From the NCBI GenBank assembly GCA_022791635.1, contig JAAVZL010000012.1, positions 50,434 to 114,433 of the forward strand: DNA of 64,000 bases, written 5' to 3'. The notes below the pieces were generated by a model. That model saw only the letters and a program-made list of their open reading frames with translations, was not told where the DNA came from and searched no databases. A program made the position numbers and the translations under genes. Below, in pieces: positions 24,968-35,275 of the stretch; positions within the stretch are counted from its first letter, which is position 1; every line of letters starts with the position of its first letter. Source of the DNA: Lachnospiraceae bacterium (lineage in GTDB: Bacteria; Bacillota; Clostridia; Lachnospirales; Lachnospiraceae).

Positions 24968-26338
24968 ATGAACTTGATTTTAGATAAATGGAAGGACATT
25001 CTGGAGCATATCCGAAAAGAGCATGAGCTCTCCGATGTTTCCTTTGAAACCTGGCTCCTTCCCTTAAAGATACACAGCATTGCAGATCACACCGTACGCA
25101 TCATTGTCCCTGTGGATCAGATGGTTACCTATTTAAATTCCAAATTCAAAATTCCCATCTATGTGGCGATTGCAGAATTCACAGGAGAAAAGTACGAAAT
25201 TGAATTTATTACAAAGGAAGAGGCAAAGATCCTTGACCAGAATCAAAAAAAGGAAGCCCCCACTCCTCTTCCACGGAAAGCAGCTCCTGCAAATGTAATT
25301 GCAGAGCATTCCAATATCAATGCAAAATACACCTTTGACACCTTTGTGGTGGGCAATAACAACAAATTTGCCCATGCTGCCTCCCTGGCCGTGGCCGAGA
25401 CGCCGGGAATCGTCTACAATCCCCTCTTCCTCCACGGAGGCGTTGGACTTGGCAAGACCCACCTTATGCACGCCATTGCCAACCATATTTTAAGCAGCAA
25501 TCCCAACATGAAGGTACTCTATGTAACCAGCGAATACTTCACCAACGAGCTGATTGAAACCCTGCGTGCAGGCGATCCCACCGGTATGACCAAATTTCGC
25601 GAAAAATACCGGAACATCGATGTGCTCTTAATCGACGACGTACAGTTTATCATCGGAAAAGAAAGTACCCAGGAAGAATTCTTCCATACCTTCAATTCCC
25701 TTCACAATGTCAACAAGCAGATTATCATCTCCAGCGATCGTCCGCCCAAAGACATTGAGACACTGGAGGAACGTCTTCGGACACGCTTTGAGTGCGGCCT
25801 CATTGCCGACATTTCCTCCCCGGATTTTGAGACACGTATGGCCATCCTCCGCAAAAAAGAGGAGCTGGAAGGCTATCAGATCGATGACGCCATCATCACC
25901 TACATAGCCTCCAACGTCAAGTCCAACATCCGAGAGCTGGAAGGCGCCTTCAACCGGCTTATCGCCCTCTCCACACTGGAAAATCGCTCCATCGACATGC
26001 TTCTTGCAGAAGAAGCCATCAAGGACATCATCTCCCCAGGAGAGAGCCGCAAAGTAACCTCCGAGCTTATCATTGATATAGTAGCAGAGCATTTCCATAT
26101 CAAACCGGAAGATATCAAGGGAAAGAAACGTACCGCAGAGATCGTATACCCCCGCCAAATTGCCATGTACCTCTGTCAAGATCACGGAGATTCCCTAAAA
26201 CGAATCGGAGATCTCCTAGGCGGAAGAGATCACACCACGGTCATGCACGGAGTCGAAAAAATAACAAACGAACTAAAAACCAACGACTCCACCCCCCGCC
26301 TCATACAAACCATCCGAAAAAAGATTTACCCAAACTAA
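24968..26338 (+). CDS. dnaA: Chromosomal replication initiator DnaA
   Basis: This 456-residue AAA+ ATPase binds DnaA boxes and melts the origin. Domain I covers about residues 1-85 and a short linker II about 86-115. Domain III holds Walker A at 157-164 (GGVGLGKT), Walker B (VLLIDDVQF), sensor 1 (IIISSDRPP) and the arginine-finger region LRTRFECGL. Domain IV ends with the DNA-binding signature GGRDHTTVMHGVEKI. The length is normal. It starts about 130 bp past the DnaA-box cluster, and a 450-bp gap with further box-like sites separates it from dnaN. Confidence 0.98.
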   Translation: MNLILDKWKDILEHIRKEHELSDVSFETWLLPLKIHSIADHTVRIIVPVDQMVTYLNSKFKIPIYVAIAEFTGEKYEIEFITKEEAKILDQNQKKEAPTPLPRKAAPANVIAEHSNINAKYTFDTFVVGNNNKFAHAASLAVAETPGIVYNPLFLHGGVGLGKTHLMHAIANHILSSNPNMKVLYVTSEYFTNELIETLRAGDPTGMTKFREKYRNIDVLLIDDVQFIIGKESTQEEFFHTFNSLHNVNKQIIISSDRPPKDIETLEERLRTRFECGLIADISSPDFETRMAILRKKEELEGYQIDDAIITYIASNVKSNIRELEGAFNRLIALSTLENRSIDMLLAEEAIKDIISPGESRKVTSELIIDIVAEHFHIKPEDIKGKKRTAEIVYPRQIAMYLCQDHGDSLKRIGDLLGGRDHTTVMHGVEKITNELKTNDSTPRLIQTIRKKIYPN

Positions 26339-26408
26339 TAAAGCATTATGCAGCCTCAAAAACTGACCGCAAGTGATGCAATACTATTAAGCTAAACCAG
26401 CGAAAACT

Positions 26409-26532
26409 GACCGGCGCAGGGGAGGAGGGCCGCCCCGGTTAGGAGTTATCCTAAGGGGTACCAAGCAAGGCTTGGTGGATTCCTTAGGATCTAGGTGGCG
26501 GCTCTTGCCCGGAGCCTTCACAGCCTCCCGGG
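26409..26532 (-). repeat. Third copy of the oriC-region structured element, inverted and expanded
   Basis: Compared on the minus strand with the two copies at 16915-17003 and 17152-17239, this stretch shares GTGAAGGCT, CGGGCAAGA, CCGCCACC and GGGGCGGCCCTCCTCCCC. A 50-60 bp insert sits in the loop and is itself a nested palindrome (CCTAAGG..CCAAG..CTTGG..CCTTAGG). It lies in the dnaA-dnaN gap, in the opposite orientation to the left-arm copies. No protein frame fits it. Confidence 0.75.
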
Positions 26533-26566
26533 TAAGAAAAATATTGCCAACCAAGTAAATTTATTC

Positions 26567-26789
26567 GGTGGATAACTCACGGATAACCCATGGAAAACTT
26601 TTTTCCCATTTCAGCCATGTGCATAACTCACCAGTTATCCAAGAGCTCTAAGAAGCCTTTTCACATACTTGTCCCTCAAAGGGATCCCTATATTTCAAGG
26701 CTTCACACCAATTATCAACATATTCACAGTCCCTACGAAGAATACTACGGATTATCTTATTTATTTATATATGAAAGGAGTTTTCCACA
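26567..26789. other. Second cluster of DnaA-box-like sites, dnaA-dnaN gap
   Basis: Near matches to TTATCCACA or its complement are GGTGGATAA (26567-26575), TGTGCATAA (26618-26626), TTATCCAAG (26635-26643), TTATCAACA (26712-26720) and TTTTCCACA (26781-26789). None is exact. An A/T-rich stretch (26750-26771) precedes dnaN. This resembles the bipartite DnaA-box layout flanking dnaA in B. subtilis. Confidence 0.55.
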
Positions 26790-26791
26790 AC

Positions 26792-27904
26792 ATGAAAATT
26801 GTCTGTAAGAAAGCTGATTTACTAAAAGGTGTAAACATTGTCCAAAAGGCAGTTCCCTCCAAAACCACCATGTCTATCCTGGAGTGCATTCTAATCGACG
26901 CCTCCACCCAGAAAATCAAGCTCACAGCCAATGACATGGAGCTTGGAATTGAAACCGTAATAGAAGGTGATGTTCTGGAAAAGGGAATCGTGGCCATTGA
27001 CGCCAAAATCTTCTCCGAAATTGTCCGCAAGCTTCCGGATAATTATGTAGCTATCGAGACAGACGCCAATTTCAAAACCAGGATCACCTGCGAGAAAGCA
27101 AGGTTTGATATCTCCGGCAAATCCGGGGAGGATTTTTCGTATCTTCCCTACATTGAGAAGGAAGGCTCCATAGCCATCTCTCAATTCAGCCTAAAGGAAG
27201 TGATCAAACAGACCATCTTCTCCATTTCCGATAATGAAAATAATAAGATGATGACAGGAGAGCTTTTCGAGCTGAAGGACGGTAATCTGAAGGTAGTATC
27301 CCTAGACGGTCACCGCGTATCCATCCGTAACCTGGAGCTTAAGGAAAGCTATGAGCCCAAAAAGGTAATTGTACCCGGAAAAACGCTTATAGAGATCAGC
27401 AAGATCCTCTCCGGCGAAATGGATTCCATGGTTCACATCTTCTTTACCAAAAATCATATTGTCTTTGAATTTGACGAGACAGTGGTTGTATCCCGCCTGA
27501 TTGAGGGAGACTATTTCCGCATTGAGCAGATGCTTTCCAATGACTACGAGACAAAGGTAAAGGTCAACAAAAAGGAACTTTTAAACTGTATTGACCGCGC
27601 CACCCTCCTCATCAAGGAAGGTGACAAAAAGCCCATCATCATTCAGATTGAGGATGGAGAAATGCGTCTCAAGATCACCTCAGGCGTAGGCTCCATGAAC
27701 GAAGAGATTGTCATTGAGAAGGAGGGAAAGGACATCCTGATTGGATTTAACCCCAAGTTTTTGATAGACGCCCTCCGTGTCATTGACGATGAGATGGTGA
27801 CCCTGTATATGGTAAATCCCAAGGCCCCCTGCTTTATTCGGGACGAGGAGCAGTCTTATATATATCTGATTCTGCCTGTAAACTTTAACAGTGCAGTAAA
27901 TTAA
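26792..27904 (+). CDS. dnaN: DNA polymerase III beta subunit (sliding clamp)
   Basis: This 370-residue clamp protein encircles DNA and tethers polymerase III. It begins MKIVCKKADLLKGVNIVQKAV and ends with a clamp-type C-terminus (LILPVNFNSAVN); three repeated clamp folds fit the length. ATG 26792 is preferred over an in-frame ATG 41 codons upstream because the upstream extension is unlike the family, and AAAGGAG lies 12 bp before 26792. It is followed by yaaA after 15 bp. Confidence 0.97.
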   Translation: MKIVCKKADLLKGVNIVQKAVPSKTTMSILECILIDASTQKIKLTANDMELGIETVIEGDVLEKGIVAIDAKIFSEIVRKLPDNYVAIETDANFKTRITCEKARFDISGKSGEDFSYLPYIEKEGSIAISQFSLKEVIKQTIFSISDNENNKMMTGELFELKDGNLKVVSLDGHRVSIRNLELKESYEPKKVIVPGKTLIEISKILSGEMDSMVHIFFTKNHIVFEFDETVVVSRLIEGDYFRIEQMLSNDYETKVKVNKKELLNCIDRATLLIKEGDKKPIIIQIEDGEMRLKITSGVGSMNEEIVIEKEGKDILIGFNPKFLIDALRVIDDEMVTLYMVNPKAPCFIRDEEQSYIYLILPVNFNSAVN

Positions 27905-27919
27905 GGAGCAGGTGAGAAT

Positions 27920-28126
27920 ATGGAAGAAATACGGATCCGGGATTCCTTTATTAAGCTTGGGCAGGCTCTAAAGCTTGCAGGCCTTGTGGATTCCGGGGTA
28001 GATGCAAAATATGTGATACAGGACGGAAAGGTACGTGTCAATGGAGAGACAGAATATCAGAGAGGGAAAAAGCTTTATCCCGGCGATATATTCTCCTATC
28101 AGGGACAGGATGTCAAGGTATCATGA
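27920..28126 (+). CDS. yaaA: S4-domain RNA-binding protein YaaA
   Basis: This 68-residue single S4-like domain has the pattern FIKLGQALKLAGLVDSG and VRVNGETEYQRGKKLYPGD. The family sits between dnaN and recF in most Firmicutes and has been linked to ribosome assembly in some reports; its exact role is unclear. It overlaps recF by 4 bp, so they are translationally coupled. Confidence 0.95.
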   Translation: MEEIRIRDSFIKLGQALKLAGLVDSGVDAKYVIQDGKVRVNGETEYQRGKKLYPGDIFSYQGQDVKVS

Positions 28127-29208
28127 TTATACAATCCATGGAGCTTAAGAATTTCCGCAATTACCGGGAACTCAAGCTTAATTTTGATCCAAATACAAAT
28201 ATTTTCTATGGAGACAATGCGCAGGGAAAGACCAATATCCTGGAGGCCGCTTACTTAAGCGGAACTACAAAATCCCACAAGGGAAGCCGCGATCGGGAGC
28301 TCATTCGCTTTGGAGAGGAGGAAGGTCATCTGCGCACCTTTGTAAAAAAAGGTTCCATGGATTACCGCATTGATATTCATCTGAAAAAGAGCAGAACCAA
28401 GGGCATTGCCATAAATGGAGTTCCCATCAAAAAGGCGGGAGAGCTTTTTGGAATTGCAAACTTTGTATTTTTCTCTCCGGAGGACTTAAGCATTATCAAG
28501 GAGGGACCTGCAGAGCGAAGAAGATTTCTCGATATGGAGCTTTGTCAGCTTGACAAGCTGTATCTTCACGATCTGGTCAGCTACAATCGGGTGCTCGCTC
28601 AGAGAAACCGGCTCCTAAAGGATCTGGCATTTCGCAGGGATTTGGAAGAGACCCTGGATATCTGGGATCTAAATCTGGCAGAATACGGAAAGCGTATGAT
28701 TGCCGGAAGAGAGCTGTTTATCCGGCAGCTTGGGGAGATTATTTCCGGGATTCACAGAAGGCTGTCAGGAGGAAAGGAAGCTCTTGAAATTTTTTATGAA
28801 AAAAATGCAGAGGAAGAAGGACTTTATGAGGCCATTCGGGGGAACCGGGAGAGAGACAAAAAAATGAAAACCTCCACCGTAGGACCCCACCGGGATGACC
28901 TGCGGTTTGTGATAGATTCTGTTGATATTCGAAAATTCGGTTCCCAGGGCCAGCAGAGAACGGCCGCACTTTCCCTGAAATTATCGGAAATTGAACTGGT
29001 AAAGCAAAGAATTCATGATACACCCATTCTATTATTGGACGATGTATTGTCTGAACTGGATCACAATCGGCAAAACTATCTACTAAACAGCATTCATGAT
29101 ATTCAAACAATGATTACCTGTACCGGGCTGGATGAATTTGTAAATCACCGCTTTTCCGTCAATAAGGTATTCCGGGTCATGGATGGAACCGTACAGAGTG
29201 AGAATTAG
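28123..29208 (+). CDS. recF: DNA replication and repair protein RecF
   Basis: This 361-residue SMC-like ATPase helps load RecA at gaps. Walker A is at residues 30-37 (GDNAQGKT). The ABC-type signature occurs late (KFGSQGQQRTAALSLKL), followed by Walker B (ILLLDDVLSELD). No coiled coil of the SMC kind is present, as expected. It overlaps yaaA and lies 45 bp before gyrB, the standard dnaN-yaaA-recF-gyrB order. Confidence 0.97.
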   Translation: MIIQSMELKNFRNYRELKLNFDPNTNIFYGDNAQGKTNILEAAYLSGTTKSHKGSRDRELIRFGEEEGHLRTFVKKGSMDYRIDIHLKKSRTKGIAINGVPIKKAGELFGIANFVFFSPEDLSIIKEGPAERRRFLDMELCQLDKLYLHDLVSYNRVLAQRNRLLKDLAFRRDLEETLDIWDLNLAEYGKRMIAGRELFIRQLGEIISGIHRRLSGGKEALEIFYEKNAEEEGLYEAIRGNRERDKKMKTSTVGPHRDDLRFVIDSVDIRKFGSQGQQRTAALSLKLSEIELVKQRIHDTPILLLDDVLSELDHNRQNYLLNSIHDIQTMITCTGLDEFVNHRFSVNKVFRVMDGTVQSEN

Positions 29209-29229
29209 GACATAAGGATTGGAAGTTAA

Positions 29230-31170
<1,941 letters not shown>

Positions 31171-31211
31171 TTGTTACATGGGAGCTTGCAAAATGGGAGT
31201 AGGAGAATAGA

Positions 31212-33719
31212 ATGGAAGATAATATCTTTGATAAAGTCCACGAGGTGGATTTGAAAAAGACCATGGAGGATTCCTATATTGATTATGCCATGAGTGTGAT
31301 TGCAGCCCGGGCCCTGCCGGATGTGCGGGACGGCTTAAAGCCGGTACAGCGCCGGGTGCTGTACTCTATGATTGAGCTGAACAACGGTCCGGATAAACCT
31401 CATCGAAAATGTGCCCGTATCGTCGGCGATACCATGGGTAAATATCACCCTCACGGCGACAGCTCCATCTACGGAGCTCTGGTGAATATGGCCCAGGAAT
31501 GGTCTACCCGGTATCCTCTGGTGGACGGACACGGCAACTTCGGATCCGTGGACGGAGACGGGGCTGCGGCTATGCGTTATACTGAAGCCCGTTTAAGTAA
31601 GATCTCCATGGAGATGCTGGCGGATATCAACAAGGACACGGTTGACTTTGTCCCCAACTTTGACGAGACAGAGAAGGAGCCCTCTGTGCTTCCCTCCCGG
31701 TATCCCAACCTTTTGGTAAACGGAACCACCGGTATTGCCGTGGGTATGGCTACCAATATTCCTCCCCACAACCTGCGGGAAGTAATTGCCGCAGTGGTAA
31801 AGCTGATTGACAATCGCATTCTGGAGGATCGGGATACGGAGATCGAGGAGGTCTTACGGATTGTAAAGGGGCCGGACTTCCCCACCGGAGCGGAGATTCT
31901 GGGAACAAGAGGCATCGAGGAAGCCTACCGGACGGGAAGAGGCAAGATTCGGGTCCGGGCCATCACCAATATTGAATCCATGGCAAACGGAAAGAATCGG
32001 ATCATTGTGACGGAACTTCCCTATATGGTCAATAAGGCCCGCCTCATTGAGAAGATTGCGGATCTGGTGAAGGAAAAACGCATCGACGGCATTACCTACA
32101 TCGGAGACGAGTCCAGCCGGGAGGGAATGCGCATCAATATTGAGCTGAGAAAGGATGTCAATGCAAATGTAGTTCTCAATCAGCTTTATAAGCATACCCA
32201 GCTGCAGGATACCTTTGGCGTCAATATGCTCTCTCTGGTGAAAAACCAGCCGAAGACCTTAAATCTTCTTGATATGCTGAAATATTATCTGCTTCATCAG
32301 GAGGACGTGGTCACCCGCCGGACGAAATATGAGCTTAACAAGGCGGAGGAGCGGGCTCACATCTTAAAGGGTCTGCTGATTGCCCTGGATCACATTGACG
32401 AGGTGATTCAGATTATTCGCAGCTCCCGATCCACTCAGATTGCAAAGGAACGCCTGATGGAGCGTTTTGAGCTGGACGATGTGCAGGCACAGGCCATTGT
32501 GGATATGCGGCTTCGGGCTCTCACCGGCTTAGAGCGGGAGAAGCTTGAGGCAGAGTATCAGAGTCTGATGGAGCAGATTGCCTACTTAAAGGGCATTCTG
32601 GCCGATGAGAAGAAGCTTCTTGGGGTGATTCGGGAGGAGATTCTTATTATTTCCGAGAAATACGGAGATGAGAGAAGAACTCATATTGGCTATGATGAAT
32701 TTGATTTGTCCATGGAGGATCTGATTCCTGAGGAGGATACGGTGATCACCATGACAAATCTTGGCTATATAAAGCGAATGACCACCGATAATTTTAAGAG
32801 TCAGAACAGGGGCGGCAAGGGCATTAAGGGAATGCAGACTATCAATGAGGACTACATTGAGGATCTGATGATGACCACCACCCACCATTACCTGATGTTC
32901 TTTACCAACACAGGAAAGGTCTACCGTCTGAAGGCTTATGAGATCCCGGAGGCCGGCAGAACCTCCAGGGGAACGGCTATCATCAATCTTCTGCAGCTGC
33001 AGCCGGGAGAGAAGATTACGGCTGTGATCCCGATTAAGGATTACAATGAGGGCAAATATCTGTTTATGGCTACCCGAAACGGCCTGGTGAAAAAGACCTC
33101 CATTCTGGATTACGCCAATGTGCGGAAGACCGGGCTTCTGGCTATCAATCTTCGGGACGGCGACGAGCTTATCGAGGTCAAATATACGGACAATGAACAG
33201 GATGTACTGCTGATTACCAAGTTCGGCATGTGTATCCGCTTCCATGAGACGGATGTAAGGCCCACAGGCCGTACATCCATGGGTGTGATCGGTATGAACC
33301 TCACCGATCAGGACGAGGTTGTGGCCATGCAGGTTCATACCCAGGGCGAGTATCTTCTGGTGGTATCGGAGAAAGGCCTTGGAAAGCGTACGGCCATGGA
33401 GGAATTCAGTTCTCAGAACAGGGGCGGCAAGGGCATCAAGTGCTATAAGATTACGGAAAAGACCGGAAATGTCATCGGAGCCAAGGCGGTGAATGAGGAG
33501 AATGAGGTGATGCTCATTACCACCGAGGGCATTATTATCCGTATCCCCTGCAGCGGAATCTCCATTGTGGGAAGGATTGCCTCCGGTGTGAAGCTGATGA
33601 ATGTAGATTCGGAAAATGTAGTGGTGGCGAGCATTGCAAAGGTTCGGGGCCAGGAGGATTCCGGTGAGGAATCACAGGAAGAGGAGCCTTTAGAAGAGGG
33701 TTTGTCAGATAACGAGTAG
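31212..33719 (+). CDS. gyrA: DNA gyrase subunit A
   Basis: This 835-residue breakage-reunion subunit has catalytic Tyr123 in RYTEARL. The quinolone-binding region reads [12 protein letters not shown], with Ser84 and Gly88 in the places of E. coli Ser83 and Asp87. The C-terminal DNA-wrapping domain carries a GyrA-box variant, QNRGGKG, which occurs twice (about residues 533 and 735). An acidic tail of about 25 residues ([12 protein letters not shown]) ends the protein. It is followed after only 20 bp by the envelope cluster, so transcription may run into that cluster. Confidence 0.98.
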   Translation: MEDNIFDKVHEVDLKKTMEDSYIDYAMSVIAARALPDVRDGLKPVQRRVLYSMIELNNGPDKPHRKCARIVGDTMGKYHPHGDSSIYGALVNMAQEWSTRYPLVDGHGNFGSVDGDGAAAMRYTEARLSKISMEMLADINKDTVDFVPNFDETEKEPSVLPSRYPNLLVNGTTGIAVGMATNIPPHNLREVIAAVVKLIDNRILEDRDTEIEEVLRIVKGPDFPTGAEILGTRGIEEAYRTGRGKIRVRAITNIESMANGKNRIIVTELPYMVNKARLIEKIADLVKEKRIDGITYIGDESSREGMRINIELRKDVNANVVLNQLYKHTQLQDTFGVNMLSLVKNQPKTLNLLDMLKYYLLHQEDVVTRRTKYELNKAEERAHILKGLLIALDHIDEVIQIIRSSRSTQIAKERLMERFELDDVQAQAIVDMRLRALTGLEREKLEAEYQSLMEQIAYLKGILADEKKLLGVIREEILIISEKYGDERRTHIGYDEFDLSMEDLIPEEDTVITMTNLGYIKRMTTDNFKSQNRGGKGIKGMQTINEDYIEDLMMTTTHHYLMFFTNTGKVYRLKAYEIPEAGRTSRGTAIINLLQLQPGEKITAVIPIKDYNEGKYLFMATRNGLVKKTSILDYANVRKTGLLAINLRDGDELIEVKYTDNEQDVLLITKFGMCIRFHETDVRPTGRTSMGVIGMNLTDQDEVVAMQVHTQGEYLLVVSEKGLGKRTAMEEFSSQNRGGKGIKCYKITEKTGNVIGAKAVNEENEVMLITTEGIIIRIPCSGISIVGRIASGVKLMNVDSENVVVASIAKVRGQEDSGEESQEEEPLEEGLSDNE

Positions 33720-33739
33720 GCGATTATTGGGAGAATTGC

Positions 33740-35275
33740 ATGGAAAACAGGATACTACATGTGGGAAAGCAGACCATTATATGGCTTTCCATCCTCTTTA
33801 TAGGCTTTTTGACGGTCATCAGTCTACTTAGCACTGCTTATTTTAGTAAGGAAACCTCCTTTGCGGAGCATCCTCAATACCGAATGGATTCTGTCCTTTT
33901 AAACGGACTCTTTCTTTTGGCAGCGTTATTCTTTTGCTACTGGTTTTTGAAGGGAATGAGGACCGAAGGATCGGGAGAAAAAATTCTGGTCCTTCTGGTC
34001 ACTGTATTTGTGATAGGCGTAAGCCTTCTGTGGACAGCCGTAAGCCATACGTATCCGGAAGCAGATCAAAAGGCTGTTTCCTGGGTGGCCTATCTTACAT
34101 CCCAGAACAACTTTCTTTTTTTTGAACATGGAAAGTATATGCAGATTTATCCCAATCAGCTGGGGCTTACCGCCATCTTAGAGGGGCTTTACCGGCTGGC
34201 CGGGGAGGAAAACCATAAGCTGTTCATGTATGTGACGGCTCTGTCCAACGGGGCTGTGGTCTATCTCCTTTATAAGATAACGAAAAAGCTGTTTCACAGT
34301 GAAAAAATAAATGCTCTGGTGCTGCTTCTCTCTATGGGCTGTATCCAGATCATGCTTTATACTACTTTTTTGTATGGAATTATGCTGGGCCTTTCCCTGG
34401 CTCTGGCTTCTTTTCTGTTTTTGCTTTACTGTCTGGAGGAAAAAACATGGGGAGGGAAAAAGCTTCTTTATGGCTTTTTATCTGCTGTGTTGATAGGCCT
34501 GTCCATTCAGGTAAAAAATAATTACAGCATCTTTCTTGTGGCTTTGGCGCTTCTGCTTCTCTATAAGGCTCTGGAGCAGAGGAAGCTCTGGCCGGTTTTG
34601 ATGGCTTTTTTTCTGATTTTTACATCTGCCCTTATGGGAAAGGGATTGACTGCCTTTTATGAAGCGCGCTCCGGCATTCCCATAACCGGCGGCATGCCAA
34701 AGACGCTCTGGATTGCCATGGGCATGCAGGAGGGGGAGCGGGCAGAGGGGTGGTATAACGGATTTAATTATAATACCTTTCTTAAGACCGACTGTGATCC
34801 CAAAAAGAGCAGCGCTATCGCAAAGGAAGCGATTGAGGAGTCCTTGGAGGGCTTTGTCTCAGATCCCCTTTACGCCTTAAGCTTTTACTACAAAAAGACG
34901 GCTTCCCAGTGGAATGAGCCTACCTATGAGGCCTTGTGGGTGAATCAGTTTCACCAGGGAGATTTTTCGGTGATTGTTCAGAGCATCTATGAGGGGAAGC
35001 TGTATACTCTGCTTCATGAGTATATGAATGGATATCAGAGCCTGATTTTCGGTGCGGCTTTTCTTTGTCTTCTGTACCGCAGAAGAAGCTTTAAGCCGGA
35101 GCAGTTGTTTTTGTTGTTGGTCATTCTGGGCGGTTTTGCCTTTCACACCCTGTGGGAGGCAAAGTCTCAGTATATTTTTCCGTATTTTGTGATCCTTCTT
35201 CCCTATGGGGCGGCAGGAATCGTAAGCCTTACCGGGCAGATGGAGGAGATAAGGAGAAAACGAGATGATAGATAG
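33740..35275 (+). CDS. Polytopic membrane protein, GT-C (GT39/ArnT-like) glycosyltransferase candidate
   Basis: This is a 511-residue protein with about eleven hydrophobic segments spread over its length. A short hydrophilic part near residues 310-415 holds PITGGMPKTLWIAMGMQEG and EPTYEALWVNQF. The topology fits GT-C-fold transferases, which use polyprenyl-phosphate sugars on the outer face of the membrane. An early Glu/Asp pair in the first extracytoplasmic loop (YPEADQKAVSWV) could be the acidic motif. It starts 20 bp after gyrA and overlaps the next gene by 11 bp. I cannot name a substrate. Confidence 0.75.
   Translation: MENRILHVGKQTIIWLSILFIGFLTVISLLSTAYFSKETSFAEHPQYRMDSVLLNGLFLLAALFFCYWFLKGMRTEGSGEKILVLLVTVFVIGVSLLWTAVSHTYPEADQKAVSWVAYLTSQNNFLFFEHGKYMQIYPNQLGLTAILEGLYRLAGEENHKLFMYVTALSNGAVVYLLYKITKKLFHSEKINALVLLLSMGCIQIMLYTTFLYGIMLGLSLALASFLFLLYCLEEKTWGGKKLLYGFLSAVLIGLSIQVKNNYSIFLVALALLLLYKALEQRKLWPVLMAFFLIFTSALMGKGLTAFYEARSGIPITGGMPKTLWIAMGMQEGERAEGWYNGFNYNTFLKTDCDPKKSSAIAKEAIEESLEGFVSDPLYALSFYYKKTASQWNEPTYEALWVNQFHQGDFSVIVQSIYEGKLYTLLHEYMNGYQSLIFGAAFLCLLYRRRSFKPEQLFLLLVILGGFAFHTLWEAKSQYIFPYFVILLPYGAAGIVSLTGQMEEIRRKRDDR

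Noticed and set aside
26669..26791. An N-terminal extension of dnaN from ATG 26669
   Set aside because: The 41 extra residues are unlike any sliding clamp and overlap DnaA-box-like sites; ATG 26792 has a proper site and the family start.
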